A DNA stretch of 64,000 nucleotides from an uncultured Roseovarius sp. Lineage in GTDB: Bacteria > Pseudomonadota > Alphaproteobacteria > Rhodobacterales > Rhodobacteraceae. Both the position numbers and the translations under genes were made by a program. The DNA is taken from positions 124,001-188,000 of the forward strand of contig CANNCP010000008.1 of NCBI GenBank assembly GCA_947503145.1, in the 5' to 3' direction. The notes beneath the pieces were generated by a model. It did not search any database. It was not told the origin of the DNA and was given only the letters and a program-made list of their open reading frames with translations. Shown here in pieces: positions 19,347 through 28,318 of the stretch (the first letter of the stretch is position 1; every line of letters starts with the position of its first letter).

Positions 19347-19355
19347 TTTCGATCT

Positions 19356-19432
19356 TGGTCGGGCTAGCAGGACTCGAACCTGCGACCTTCCGTCCCCCAG
19401 ACGGACGCGCTACCAGACTGCGCCATAGCCCG
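19356..19432 (-). tRNA. tRNA-Pro (anticodon GGG)
   Basis: A 77-nt cloverleaf on the minus strand. The acceptor stem is CGGGCTA/TAGCCCG; the anticodon stem TCCGT/ACGGA holds loop CTGGGGG with anticodon GGG. The T arm has GTTCGAGTC, discriminator A and encoded CCA. It is flanked by merR upstream and dcd downstream. Confidence 0.97.
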
Positions 19433-19494
19433 ACTTTGCGCGTTACATACCCGTTTTCAGCGCAGGAACAAGAGGTAATCGCCAACTTTCGTCC

Positions 19495-20670
19495 TTATGA
19501 TTCCGAGGCGGAGGGCCGGGCCTCTTGTGTCTTGCGCAGCCTGTCGGCCAACGCGTTCAGCGTGGCGGCCTGGGCGGGTGTGGCCCGGCGCAATGCTGCG
19601 AGGGCGCTCAGCGCGGAAGGAGCGCCGGGGATATCATTATCCGCCGGATCGGATGGGGTGGTGATGGGCGTGGCGCGTGGCGCTTGGGCTGGCTCCTGGG
19701 CTTCGGGGGCAGGCTCTGCCTCTTGTTGTGGTGCAGCGGAGTCGTCTGCGTGAGCAGGATCTGGTTCAGGCGGGGCGGCTTCAGGCTCCGCCTCGGTCCG
19801 CGCGCTTTCCGGTTCCGGGGCGGGGTCATGGCCCGATGTCTGCTCCGGCTCCACCGTCTCTGCGGCTTCGGGGGCTGCGTCCGGCGCAGGCTCTGGCACC
19901 GATTCGCCGGTTTCCTGTGGGGCCGACGGCGGCAGAGCGTCCTCGTCTGGCTCAGTGATGCCAGCTGGGGGCGTCGGGGCGTCTGGCGCGTGTGCGCCGC
20001 GCTCTTCGAGGCTCTGCTTTAGAAATCTCGGCATGCCGCTGGTTTCGTCCGGTTGGCTGGGCGGCGGCGTGGGTATTTCGGCTTGGGGCAGGGGATCGCT
20101 ATCGTTATCACCCTCGGACGCAGCCATTTCCGTTTCCGAAGAGTCAGGGTGGCCAGGATCTGCGGCCTCTTGCGGCAGATCGGCCTCGGGTGCAGGCGCT
20201 GGGATCTCTTCTGCGGTGTCTTCTGACGCATCCGTATCAACGCTGCTTTGCATGTCCAAAGCGGAGCTGTCTGCGGGCGTTGCCGCCTGCGGTTTGTCCC
20301 GCTCAAAGCTCAGGACCTTGCCTTTGGGCTCTTCATCCAGGGCCGTCACATCGAGCGCGATGCCGCTGATCTCTTGCGCGTCGTCAGCATCGGATTCCAG
20401 CGGTGGCGACAATGCGGAAACTTCTTTAACGCCTTGTTCACGCAAAACTTTCTGCACGCCTTTTATGGTCATGCCATCTTCGTGCAAAAGTTTGCGAATA
20501 CCCCCCAGAAGCTGCATGTCCGCCGGACGGTAATAGCGTCGCCCGCCCGCGCGCTTGACGGGTTTTACCTGGGTGAACTTGCTTTCCCAGAATCGCAAGA
20601 CATGCGCGGGAATACCCAGCCAGTCGGCTACCTCGCTGATGGTACGAAAGGCGTCAGCGGATTTCGCCAT
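19495..20670 (-). CDS. MerR-family regulator with a long acidic, proline-rich tail
   Basis: The N-terminal 85 residues are a MerR winged-helix domain ([20 protein letters not shown], then [20 protein letters not shown]). MerR proteins twist promoters so RNA polymerase can bind. The rest of the 391 residues is unusual: from about 100 to 340 it is nearly all Glu, Asp, Pro, Ala and Ser, without hydrophobic runs, so disordered; a short ordered helix ([20 protein letters not shown]) closes the protein. No metal- or drug-binding effector domain is visible. It lies 9 bases downstream of ihfA, the usual arrangement in Rhodobacterales. Target genes are unknown. Confidence 0.85.
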   Translation of the reverse strand: MAKSADAFRTISEVADWLGIPAHVLRFWESKFTQVKPVKRAGGRRYYRPADMQLLGGIRKLLHEDGMTIKGVQKVLREQGVKEVSALSPPLESDADDAQEISGIALDVTALDEEPKGKVLSFERDKPQAATPADSSALDMQSSVDTDASEDTAEEIPAPAPEADLPQEAADPGHPDSSETEMAASEGDNDSDPLPQAEIPTPPPSQPDETSGMPRFLKQSLEERGAHAPDAPTPPAGITEPDEDALPPSAPQETGESVPEPAPDAAPEAAETVEPEQTSGHDPAPEPESARTEAEPEAAPPEPDPAHADDSAAPQQEAEPAPEAQEPAQAPRATPITTPSDPADNDIPGAPSALSALAALRRATPAQAATLNALADRLRKTQEARPSASES

Positions 20671-20679
20671 GATCCTGCC

Positions 20680-20982
20680 TTAGGCCTTGTTCCCCGCGGC
20701 AACGCGGTCTTTCATCAGGTGTGAGGGCCTGAAGGTGAGAACGCGGCGCGGATTGATCGGTACTTCTTCGCCGGTTTTGGGGTTGCGCCCGACGCGCGCC
20801 GATTTATCGCGCACCGAGAACGTGCCAAAAGACGATATCTTGACCTGCTCGCCGCGCACCAGCGCATCGGACATGTGTTCAAGTACGCTTTCAACAAGCT
20901 GGGCTGAATCATTGCGCGAAAGACCGACCTCGCGAAAGATGGCTTCGCTCAGATCCATGCGCGTCAGTGTCTTGTCACTCAT
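20680..20982 (-). CDS. ihfA: Integration host factor subunit alpha
   Basis: DNA-bending nucleoid protein, partner of IhfB. At exactly 100 residues it has normal length. The signature of the DNA-binding arm is visible: [20 protein letters not shown] then [12 protein letters not shown] and RVLTFRPS. The N-terminus ([19 protein letters not shown]) favours the alpha subunit over HU or IhfB. merR follows on the same strand. Confidence 0.94.
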   Translation of the reverse strand: MSDKTLTRMDLSEAIFREVGLSRNDSAQLVESVLEHMSDALVRGEQVKISSFGTFSVRDKSARVGRNPKTGEEVPINPRRVLTFRPSHLMKDRVAAGNKA

Positions 20983-21091
20983 TCTGTCCCCCCGGTTTTG
21001 TTTTCATCACAATAGTGGTGAAGAATTTTGAAAGTCAATGTAACAGCTTGCAGGCGGCAGCTTATGTCTGCCGGGTGCCGCGATTGTGCCG

Positions 21092-22066
21092 CTACCAGCG
21101 CAGGGCCACCGCGCCCCAGGCCAGACCGCCGCCGATGGCCTCGCTGAGAATCAGATCGCCGGGCTTGATCCGGCCGTCGCGGACGCCCACGGACAGCGCC
21201 AGCGGGATCGAGGCGGCAGAGGTATTGCCGTGATCCTGTACCGTCAGGATGACCCGATCCATCGGTACGTTCATCTTCCTGGCGGTGCCGGCGATGATGC
21301 GGATATTGGCCTGATGCGGCACGATCCAGTCCACATCAGTGCTCGCCAGGCCGACCTTGGCCAGTGCTGTATCGGCGGTCTGGCTCAGCTTTTCGACCGC
21401 CTGACGGAACAAGAGGTTACCCTGCATGCGCAGCTTGCCCGATGTGCCGGTCGTGCCGACGCCGCCATCCACATAGAGCATGTCGCGATAGCGCCCGTCC
21501 GATTGCAGGTCGGTCGCCAGAATGCCACGATCGGCGTTGGTACCGTCGCCGGTCGCCGCCTCAAGCACCAGTGCGCCTGCGCCGTCGCCGAAGAGGACGC
21601 AGGTGCTGCGGTCCTGCCAGTCCAATATGCGGCTGAACGTCTCGGCCCCGATCACCAGCAGCCGTTCGGCCTGGCCTGCAACAATCAGCGCATTGGCGGT
21701 GCTGAGCGCATAAATGAACCCGGCACAGACCGCCTGCACGTCAAAGGCAAAGCCGTGGGTCATCCCCAGCTTGCTCTGTACCATCGTGCCGACCGAAGGA
21801 AAGGTCAGGTCCGGCGTCGAGGTCGCGATGATGATACCGTCAATGTCATCTGGGGACAGCCCTGCATGGTCTAATGCAGCGCGCGCGGCCTTTGTGGCGA
21901 GGTCGGATGTGCTCTCGTCTTCGGCGGCGAAATGACGCTGCTCGATCCCCGAACGGGTCTTGATCCATTCGTCAGATGTATCGAGAGAGGCTTCGAATTC
22001 GGAATTCGGCACGATCCTTTCGGGCAGATAATGCCCGATGCCCCGTGCGACGGCGCGTCTTGTCAT
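21092..22066 (-). CDS. fabH: Beta-ketoacyl-ACP synthase III
   Basis: Starts fatty-acid synthesis by condensing acetyl-CoA with malonyl-ACP. The 324-residue thiolase-fold protein shows the nucleophile cysteine in DVQAVCAGFIYAL (about C113), the histidine in WIVPHQANIRI (about H248) and the asparagine in DHGNTSAASIP. Its start overlaps the plsX stop by four bases (ATGA). The plsX-fabH pair, upstream of ihfA and downstream of rpmF, is a conserved bacterial block linking membrane synthesis to other growth genes. Confidence 0.96.
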   Translation of the reverse strand: MTRRAVARGIGHYLPERIVPNSEFEASLDTSDEWIKTRSGIEQRHFAAEDESTSDLATKAARAALDHAGLSPDDIDGIIIATSTPDLTFPSVGTMVQSKLGMTHGFAFDVQAVCAGFIYALSTANALIVAGQAERLLVIGAETFSRILDWQDRSTCVLFGDGAGALVLEAATGDGTNADRGILATDLQSDGRYRDMLYVDGGVGTTGTSGKLRMQGNLLFRQAVEKLSQTADTALAKVGLASTDVDWIVPHQANIRIIAGTARKMNVPMDRVILTVQDHGNTSAASIPLALSVGVRDGRIKPGDLILSEAIGGGLAWGAVALRW

Positions 22067-23163
22067 GATTTTTCACCGTCCTCTTCATTCTGCGTATCCT
22101 GCGTGGGCAGAGAGGCAGATGCAACCCGTGCTGCGAGTCTTTCGGAAAACCCGATTTCGGCCAGTTGAAAGCCCAGTTTCAACGCCGCCGAAATGCCGGT
22201 GGCGTCCGCTGCGCCGTGGGATTTGATAACCGTACCGTTGAGCCCGAGGAACACACCGCCATTGACGCGGCGCGGGTCGATCCGCTTTTTCAGGCGCTGC
22301 AGCGAAGTGTAGGCCAGCAGCGACGCCAGCCGCGAGAGAAGCGAATATCTGAACACTTCGCGCAGCAGTTCGGCGATCATGGTCGCGGTGCCTTCACCGG
22401 TTTTCAGTGCCACATTGCCGGTAAATCCATCGGTGACGATCACATCGCATGTGTCGCCGGGCAGATCGCGCCCCTCGACGAACCCGACAAAATCAAAATC
22501 GGCAGACGGCGCATTGGCCGAAATGAGGTCATGCGCCTCTTTCAGCTCGGAGCGCCCCTTGTGCTCTTCGGTGCCGACATTCAGCAGGCCGATTCGGGGA
22601 CGTGCCACGCCAAAGCCGTTGCGGGCATAAGAGGTGCCCATCAGCGCGTATTGCATGAGATCCTTGGCGTCCGCGCGGATATCCGCGCCACCATCCAGCA
22701 GCACGTTGAATCCTTGTGGATTGCGTGACGGCCACATCACGGCGATGGCCGGGCGGAAAATGCCGGGCAGGCGGCGCAGGCGCAGCACTGACATCATCAT
22801 CAGCGCGCCGGTATTGCCGCAGGAGACGCAAACCGTCGCTTCGCCGACCCGCACCGATTCGAGGGCGGACCACATCGAGGTGGATTGGCTGTTGCGCATC
22901 ACCTGACTCGGCTTGTCGTGCATCGACACCACGTCGGGTGCGTCACGAATCTCGACACAGTCGGTCAGGTGCCTGCGTTTGGCGACAAGGCGCTCAAGCT
23001 CGTCCTTGCGGCCGTGCAGGATGAAACCGATATTGGGGTTCTTGCGCGCTGACTTGGCGATACCGGCCACCACCGTGGCCGGCCCCATGTCACCACCCAT
23101 CGCATCGACCGAAATTATGGTGCGGCCGGCCCCCGTCTTGTTCTGATCGGGATGCGCGGTCAT
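22063..23163 (-). CDS. plsX: Phosphate acyltransferase PlsX
   Basis: Converts acyl-ACP to acyl-phosphate for the PlsY step of phospholipid synthesis; peripheral membrane protein. It has 366 residues. The family opening ISVDAMGGDMGPATVV is clear, as are ATVCVSCGNTGALMM and VIVTDGFTGNVALKTGEG. The ATG at 23163 is chosen for the normal family length; the frame is open ten codons further upstream. Overlaps fabH and follows rpmF by 36 bases. Confidence 0.95.
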   Translation of the reverse strand: MTAHPDQNKTGAGRTIISVDAMGGDMGPATVVAGIAKSARKNPNIGFILHGRKDELERLVAKRRHLTDCVEIRDAPDVVSMHDKPSQVMRNSQSTSMWSALESVRVGEATVCVSCGNTGALMMMSVLRLRRLPGIFRPAIAVMWPSRNPQGFNVLLDGGADIRADAKDLMQYALMGTSYARNGFGVARPRIGLLNVGTEEHKGRSELKEAHDLISANAPSADFDFVGFVEGRDLPGDTCDVIVTDGFTGNVALKTGEGTATMIAELLREVFRYSLLSRLASLLAYTSLQRLKKRIDPRRVNGGVFLGLNGTVIKSHGAADATGISAALKLGFQLAEIGFSERLAARVASASLPTQDTQNEEDGEKS

Positions 23164-23199
23164 CAGGGCGGTCCGTCCTCTGCAGGTCCCCAAGCGGGG

Positions 23200-23406
23200 T
23201 TAGGCTGCGTCTTCGTCCAGATCGACCTCATCCGCCATCGCCACGATTTCGCGGTCGGCATAGTGGCCACAGGCAGGGCACACATGGTGAGGGCGCTTCA
23301 ATTCCCCGCAGTTGGGGCATTCGTTCGGGTTCGCTGCGCTGAGCGAGTCGTGCGCGCGGCGATTGTTGCGGCGCGATTTCGATACTTTGTTCTGCTGGAC
23401 AGCCAT
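23200..23406 (-). CDS. rpmF: 50S ribosomal protein L32
   Basis: A 68-residue ribosomal protein. It opens with [20 protein letters not shown], has the two CxxC zinc-ribbon pairs (CPNC at about 33-36 and CPAC about 49-52), and ends in an acidic tail. It is a zinc-binding form of L32. It precedes plsX, as in most bacteria. Confidence 0.97.
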   Translation of the reverse strand: MAVQQNKVSKSRRNNRRAHDSLSAANPNECPNCGELKRPHHVCPACGHYADREIVAMADEVDLDEDAA

Positions 23407-23572
23407 TGTGCGATCCTACTATCCTTGGGGCACATACGGCCCGGTTTCACATGGTCTCGCGGCTCTTAGTCTGTCCAGAGCCAGCGGTTCAACCCCAAAT
23501 TCCGATGGAACGGCGAAAATACAACTAAATCGCACAAGGGCAAGTGGTTTCTCGCATCTTTCGGCGCGGGTA

Positions 23573-24124
23573 TCAGTCGTCTTCTTCCAGTTTCGACTTC
23601 AGCGCGGCCAAACCGGCGAAGGGTTTCAGGTCCGCGTCCCTGAGCGGCGTCGTGCCGGGCGCGGCAAATACCGATTCTTCCAGCTCGGCGCCGCTTGCAC
23701 GTGGATAATCGGGCAGCGCCAACGCCAGCGCCTCGGCCATGACCTGGCTCAGATCGACGGTGCCGGTCAGCGGCTCGATCGTCTCGTCCTCGGGCATTTC
23801 GATCTCTTCGACGTCTCCGGCGTCAGGCATATCGGCAAGAAAGCGCCGCACCACGGTACGGTCAATGCGCGTCGTTACCGGCGCGAGCGTGACGACACAG
23901 GATTGCACGACGGTCGCGCCCAGGCTGGCGTCGAGCCGCCAGTCGCGGCTGCCTTCGGGCGAAAGCTGCCCGGTAAAACCGAGTTTGCGAATCGCCTGCA
24001 CGTCCAGCAATTTTGCCAGCGCCGCGCGCGCCGTGGCGTCCGGAGCAAGGTCAAAGGCCACGGGCCCGGCCTGTGACAGGTCCGAAATGCGCAGAATAAC
24101 CGGGGTTTCGGGATGTTGTGCCAT
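23573..24124 (-). CDS. DUF177 (YceD-like) protein
   Basis: A 183-residue protein of the YceD/DUF177 family, whose members are linked to 23S rRNA or large-subunit biogenesis in plants and bacteria. Visible marks are SRDWRLDASLGATVVQSCVV (one of the usual two cysteine motifs; the second CxxC is absent), then the acidic segment EEIEMPEDETIEPLTGTVDLSQV and the C-terminal LALALPDYPR. Located upstream of rpmF on the same strand with a 166-base gap, the standard yceD-rpmF neighbourhood. Role in this organism is inference from context. Confidence 0.85.
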   Translation of the reverse strand: MAQHPETPVILRISDLSQAGPVAFDLAPDATARAALAKLLDVQAIRKLGFTGQLSPEGSRDWRLDASLGATVVQSCVVTLAPVTTRIDRTVVRRFLADMPDAGDVEEIEMPEDETIEPLTGTVDLSQVMAEALALALPDYPRASGAELEESVFAAPGTTPLRDADLKPFAGLAALKSKLEEDD

Positions 24125-24215
24125 TGGTTAAACCTTTATCCTTTTCTTGAACCTCTTGGCCACCTTGTTGTAAGCCGGATAAAAGCCCGGCTGGGCTGAA
24201 ATCAAGGGGGTAATC

Positions 24216-24668
24216 ATGACAGGGCTCAAATTCACGCTGCGCATCGTTGTCGCCGCTCTTGGGCTCGCCTCCCTTGTGGCGTGCACGGCAATCTATCGCA
24301 ACCATGGCTATGTGCCGACCGACGAAGATTTGAATCAGTTGGTCGTCGGGGTCGATTCGCGCGCCACGGTAGATGACGTGATCGGCGCGCCCTCTGCGGC
24401 CGGAGTCCTGGGAGAGGGTGATTATTATTACGTTCGCAGCCGGATGAAGCATTTCGGCATGCTGCGTCCCGAGGTGGTCGAGCGGCGGGTGCTGGCGATC
24501 AGCTTTGACCAGAGCGACACGATCGCCAATATCGAGACGTTCAGCCTGCGCGATGGCAATATCGTGCCGCTCACCCGGCGCGTGACTGATTCTTCGGTCA
24601 CCGGCAAAGGCATGCTGCGGCAGATCCTCGATAATTTCGGCAACATCGACCCGTCCCAGTTCTTCTAA
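24216..24668 (+). CDS. bamE: BamE/SmpA-like outer-membrane lipoprotein
   Basis: A 150-residue lipoprotein. The signal peptide ends with lipobox LVAC (cysteine at about 23), so the protein is lipid-anchored, probably to the outer membrane, where BamE is part of the beta-barrel assembly complex. The SmpA/OmlA core is present: VPTDEDLNQLVVGVDSRATV, GAPSAAGVLGEGDYYYV, and VLAISFDQSDTIANIE. It is divergent from the yceD gene. Function by family; membership of the Bam complex is inference. Confidence 0.85.
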   Translation: MTGLKFTLRIVVAALGLASLVACTAIYRNHGYVPTDEDLNQLVVGVDSRATVDDVIGAPSAAGVLGEGDYYYVRSRMKHFGMLRPEVVERRVLAISFDQSDTIANIETFSLRDGNIVPLTRRVTDSSVTGKGMLRQILDNFGNIDPSQFF

Positions 24669-24731
24669 GGCGAAACGCTTCAGGTTTGCTTGGGGGGGGG
24701 CGCCATCGCAGCGCCACTGCATCGCCATAGA

Positions 24732-24760
24732 TTGTGCGTACCATCGCGCTTGGGTATTCT
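24732..24760 (+). promoter_or_regulatory. Candidate promoter of olsB, matching one upstream of pdxH
   Basis: TTGTGC (24732-24737), a 17-base spacer and TATTCT (24755-24760), ending 26 bases before the olsB start. Its spacer closely matches that of the element at 6072-6100 (20 of 23 bases from the -35 onward). Just upstream is a run of nine G residues (24692-24700) after the bamE stop. Confidence 0.45.
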
Positions 24761-24786
24761 GTGCCCAGGCTCGGATAGGGAACGCC

Positions 24787-25527
24787 ATGCCGACATTGAC
24801 CAAACGGCGCTATCGCGCACGTATCAGCGTGGCACCGGCCGATATAGAGGCGGCCCAGAGACTGCGCGCGCTGACCTTCGGCACCGGCGGCGCGGACGAT
24901 CTGGATCGCGACACGTTCGATGCGGTCTGCACTCATATTCTGGTCGATGATTGTCGCAGCGGACAGTTGGTCTGCTGCTTTCGCATGTTGCCACTGAATG
25001 ACGGAGCCGAGATCGGGCGCAGCTATTCGGCGCAGTTCTACGAGCTGTCGGCGTTGGCGCGGTTCGACGGTCCGATGGTCGAGATGGGCCGATTCTGCAT
25101 TCACCCCGACTGGTGCGACCCGGACATTCTGCGCGCCGCCTGGGGGGCGATGACGCGGTATGTGGACGATCACGGGGTCGAGATGCTGTTTGGCTGCTCG
25201 TCCTTTCACGGCACCGACGCAGACAACTATCTGGATGCCTTTGCGATGCTGAAGGAGCGACACCTGGCGCCGCGTCGCTGGTTGCCACGGGTTAAGGCAC
25301 CGCTGGTGTTCCGCTTTGCCCAGAGCCTGCGCCTGCGCAAGCCCGACGCAAAGCTCGCGATGCTGGGCATGCCGCCGCTGCTGCGGACCTATCTGATGAT
25401 GGGCGGCTGGGTCAGCGATCATGCGGTGGTGGACCCCGAGATGGGCACGCTGCACGTTTTTACCGGGGTGGAAATCCGTGCGATTCCCGCCACGCGCAAG
25501 CGTTTGTTGCGCGCAGTTGCCATGTAG
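24787..25527 (+). CDS. olsB: L-ornithine N-alpha-acyltransferase (ornithine lipid synthesis)
   Basis: Transfers a 3-hydroxyacyl chain from ACP to ornithine, making lyso-ornithine lipid, a phosphorus-free membrane lipid. The 246-residue protein has the GNAT-like OlsB core: RLRALTFGTG, CTHILVDD, VEMGRFCIHPDW and MLFGCSSFHGTDA, then the C-terminal PPLLRTYLMMGGWVSDHAV. olsA, the second acyltransferase, is not adjacent here. OlsB is often induced by phosphate starvation; I do not see a clear Pho box. Confidence 0.87.
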   Translation: MPTLTKRRYRARISVAPADIEAAQRLRALTFGTGGADDLDRDTFDAVCTHILVDDCRSGQLVCCFRMLPLNDGAEIGRSYSAQFYELSALARFDGPMVEMGRFCIHPDWCDPDILRAAWGAMTRYVDDHGVEMLFGCSSFHGTDADNYLDAFAMLKERHLAPRRWLPRVKAPLVFRFAQSLRLRKPDAKLAMLGMPPLLRTYLMMGGWVSDHAVVDPEMGTLHVFTGVEIRAIPATRKRLLRAVAM

Positions 25528-25574
25528 GCCTGCGACACCTTGACGGGCAGGCGGGCGCAGGATAGCCCGCGCTC

Positions 25575-27395
25575 ATGGCGGTCAAGGCTCCCCTTTTGCA
25601 ACTGAGTGACATCGCGCTGACCTTTGGCGGCGAACCGATCTTTGCCGACCTGTCGCTGGTGGTGCAACCTGGCGACCGGGTGGCGCTGGTGGGCCGTAAC
25701 GGGTCGGGCAAATCGACGTTGATGAAGGTGATGGCGGGACTGGTGGAGGCCGATAGCGGTACCTGCGTCGTGCCCCCGGGGATCAGCGTCGGATACATGG
25801 AGCAGGAGCCCGAGATGCTGGGCTTTGCCACGCTTGGCGACTATGCGGCCAGCGCCCTGGAGCCAGAAGAAACCTACCGCGTGGAGATGGCGGGCGAGGG
25901 GCTGAAGTTTGATCCTGCGCGTGCGGTCGAGACGGCCTCTGGCGGCGAGCGGCGGCGCGCAGCATTGGCCAAGCTGATGGCCGAAGCACCCGACCTGATG
26001 CTGCTGGACGAGCCGACCAACCATCTGGATATCGAGGCAATCGCCTGGCTGGAAACCACGCTGAAGGAGACCCGCGCCGGATATGTCATCATCAGCCATG
26101 ACCGCGCATTTTTGCGTGAACTTACCAGAGCAACCCTTTGGATTGACCGGGGAATGGTGCGGCGTAACGAGCAGGGATTTACGCATTTCGAGGCCTGGCG
26201 CGACAAGATCTGGGAAGAAGAGGATCAGAGCCGTCACAAGCTGGATCGCAAGATCAAGTCCGAAGGCCGCTGGGCGGTCGAAGGCATCAGCGCCCGGCGC
26301 AAGCGTAACCAGGGCCGGGTGCGCGCGCTGCAGGAACTGCGGGCCGAGCGCGCGGGGCAGATAAGGCGTCAGGGGACTGCGGGGATGGCGCTGGAGTCGG
26401 GGCCTAGATCCGGCAAGCTGGTGTTTGAGGCGCGCGGGATTTCGAAATCCTATGACGACACGCAGATCCTGACTGATTTTGACCTGCGCGTGCAGCGCGG
26501 CGACCGGGTGGCTTTTGTCGGGCCCAACGGCGTGGGCAAGACCACGCTGCTAAAGATGCTGTTGGGCGAAGTAGAGCCCGATTCGGGCGATATCCGCCGG
26601 GGCACAAACTTGATGCCCGCCGTGTTTGATCAGAGCCGTGCCGCCCTCGATCCCGACATGACGCTGTGGGACAGCCTGACGGGCGATCCGGACATGCGCG
26701 TATCGGGCAAGGCCGATCAGATACTGGTGCGCGGCATGCCGCGCCATGTGATCGGTTATCTCAAGGAATTCCTGTTTGACGAGCGGCAGGCGCGGGCACC
26801 CGTCCGGGCCCTGTCGGGCGGCGAAAAGGCGCGGCTGCTGCTGGCCAAGCTGATGGCGAAGGAAAGCAACCTTCTGGTGCTGGACGAGCCGACCAACGAT
26901 CTGGACATTGAAACGCTCGACCTTTTGCAGGAATTGCTGGACGACTATGATGGCACGCTGCTGCTGGTCAGCCACGATCGCGACTTTCTGGACCGTGTTG
27001 CGACCACCACGATCGCCATGGAAGGCGACGGGCAGGCGACCGTCTATGCCGGCGGATGGAGCGATTACCGCGCACAGAGGGCTGTCGACAAGGGGCCTGA
27101 ACCGTCGAAATCTGCAGCTAAATCAAAGAGCAAGCCTGCGCAGGACACATCGCGTGATGCACCCGGGCTGAGCTTTACCGAAAAGCATCGGCTGAAGGCG
27201 CTGCCAAAAGAGATCGCACGGCTGGAAGCGGAGATTGGCAAGCTCGAAGGGCTGCTGGCGGACGCGGAGCTGTTCACCCGCGAGCCGGTGAAATTCCGCA
27301 AAGCCACGGAGGCGCTGGTCACCCGCCAGAAGGCGTTGAGCGCGGCCGAAGAAGAGTGGCTGATGCTGGCGGAAAAGGCCGAAAACGAGGCGTAG
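25575..27395 (+). CDS. ABC-F family ATPase (Uup-like)
   Basis: A 606-residue soluble protein with two ABC ATPase domains and no membrane segment, so a ribosome-associated ABC-F type rather than a transporter. Domain 1 (about 8-250) has Walker A GRNGSGKST, signature SGGERRRA and Walker B LMLLDEPTNHLD; domain 2 (about 285-510) has GPNGVGKTT, LSGGEKARL and LLVLDEPTNDLD. A basic interdomain linker and a C-terminal coiled coil (about 545-606) resemble Uup. ABC-F proteins act on the ribosome or, for Uup, also on DNA stability. The start is 47 bases after olsB. Confidence 0.88.
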   Translation: MAVKAPLLQLSDIALTFGGEPIFADLSLVVQPGDRVALVGRNGSGKSTLMKVMAGLVEADSGTCVVPPGISVGYMEQEPEMLGFATLGDYAASALEPEETYRVEMAGEGLKFDPARAVETASGGERRRAALAKLMAEAPDLMLLDEPTNHLDIEAIAWLETTLKETRAGYVIISHDRAFLRELTRATLWIDRGMVRRNEQGFTHFEAWRDKIWEEEDQSRHKLDRKIKSEGRWAVEGISARRKRNQGRVRALQELRAERAGQIRRQGTAGMALESGPRSGKLVFEARGISKSYDDTQILTDFDLRVQRGDRVAFVGPNGVGKTTLLKMLLGEVEPDSGDIRRGTNLMPAVFDQSRAALDPDMTLWDSLTGDPDMRVSGKADQILVRGMPRHVIGYLKEFLFDERQARAPVRALSGGEKARLLLAKLMAKESNLLVLDEPTNDLDIETLDLLQELLDDYDGTLLLVSHDRDFLDRVATTTIAMEGDGQATVYAGGWSDYRAQRAVDKGPEPSKSAAKSKSKPAQDTSRDAPGLSFTEKHRLKALPKEIARLEAEIGKLEGLLADAELFTREPVKFRKATEALVTRQKALSAAEEEWLMLAEKAENEA

Positions 27396-27512
27396 GTCGC
27401 GCGGCGGATGAAGACCTGCCCCGATGGAACGGCGCGGCCCTTGTTGCTTGGCTCAGGCGCCGGTGCGTACTGCACGAGGTGGAACGAACGGTTGGGCTGT
27501 AGCCCCTTATCG

Positions 27513-28268
27513 TCACTGCATGCGCAGCGCGCCATCCAGCCGGATGACCTCGCCATTGAGGTAACCGCATTCGACGATGAACGCCGCGAGCCGCGCGTAT
27601 TCCGCCGGATCACCAAGACGCTTGGGGCAGGTCACGTCCTGCGCCAGACTGTCCTGCACTTCTTGTGGCAAGCCCTGCAGCATCGGTGTCAGGAAAATCC
27701 CCGGTGCAATGGCCATGACGCGGATGCCTTCGCGCGCCAGATCGCGGGCCATGGGCAGGCTGAGGGCACAGATGCCGCCCTTGGATGCGGCATAGGCGGC
27801 CTGGCCCTTCTGCCCGTCAAAGGCGGCGACGGAGGCGGTATTGATGATCACCCCGCGCGCGCCGTCTGCCTCGGGTTCGTTCTGCGCGATCTCTGCGGCA
27901 GCGAGGCGCGCGACGTTGAAGCTGCCCACCAGATTGATGTCAATGACGCGCCGAAAGCCGTCCAGTGAATGCGGGCCATCGCGGCCCAGCGTTTTTTCGG
28001 CGGGGGCGATGCCTGCGCAATTGATCGCGGCGGTGATGCGGCCCATCGCATCCCTGGCCTGCGCAATGGCAGTTGCGACCGAAGCTTCATCCGTCACGTC
28101 GGTCTCTGCGAAATGTGCGCCGATCTCGTCCGCCACTGAGGCGCCGCGCGCCGTGTCACGGTCAAGAATCGTCACATCCGCACCGGCATCGCGGAAATGC
28201 CGCGCTGTAGCTTCGCCAAGGCCCGAGGCCCCTCCGGTGATGATCGCGGCAGTGTTCTGGATGTGCAT
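27513..28268 (-). CDS. Short-chain dehydrogenase (3-hydroxyacyl-CoA dehydrogenase type-2-like)
   Basis: A 251-residue SDR enzyme. The NAD site is IITGGASGLGEATA (about 8-21), and the catalytic residues lie in NTASVAAFDGQKGQAAYAAS and the following K (Tyr about 162, Lys about 166). The C-terminal portion (APGIFLTPMLQGLPQEV, CPKRLGDPAEYARL) resembles HSD10-type 3-hydroxyacyl-CoA dehydrogenases, which suggests fatty- or branched-acid beta-oxidation; substrate assignment is inference. ATG 28268 gives the standard start; the open frame extends 18 codons upstream. The gene is convergent with the ABC-F gene. Confidence 0.82.
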   Translation of the reverse strand: MHIQNTAAIITGGASGLGEATARHFRDAGADVTILDRDTARGASVADEIGAHFAETDVTDEASVATAIAQARDAMGRITAAINCAGIAPAEKTLGRDGPHSLDGFRRVIDINLVGSFNVARLAAAEIAQNEPEADGARGVIINTASVAAFDGQKGQAAYAASKGGICALSLPMARDLAREGIRVMAIAPGIFLTPMLQGLPQEVQDSLAQDVTCPKRLGDPAEYARLAAFIVECGYLNGEVIRLDGALRMQ

Positions 28269-28318
28269 TGGGTTCCCTTCAGAAGGTGAATTTTTGATAA
28301 CGCGCGTGCATTGTGCTG

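Noticed and set aside
24692-24700. Run of nine G residues as a phase-variable tract
   Set aside because: It lies between bamE and olsB, outside coding sequence and before the candidate promoter, so switching of a frame is not possible; it may be simply a weak spot for replication.
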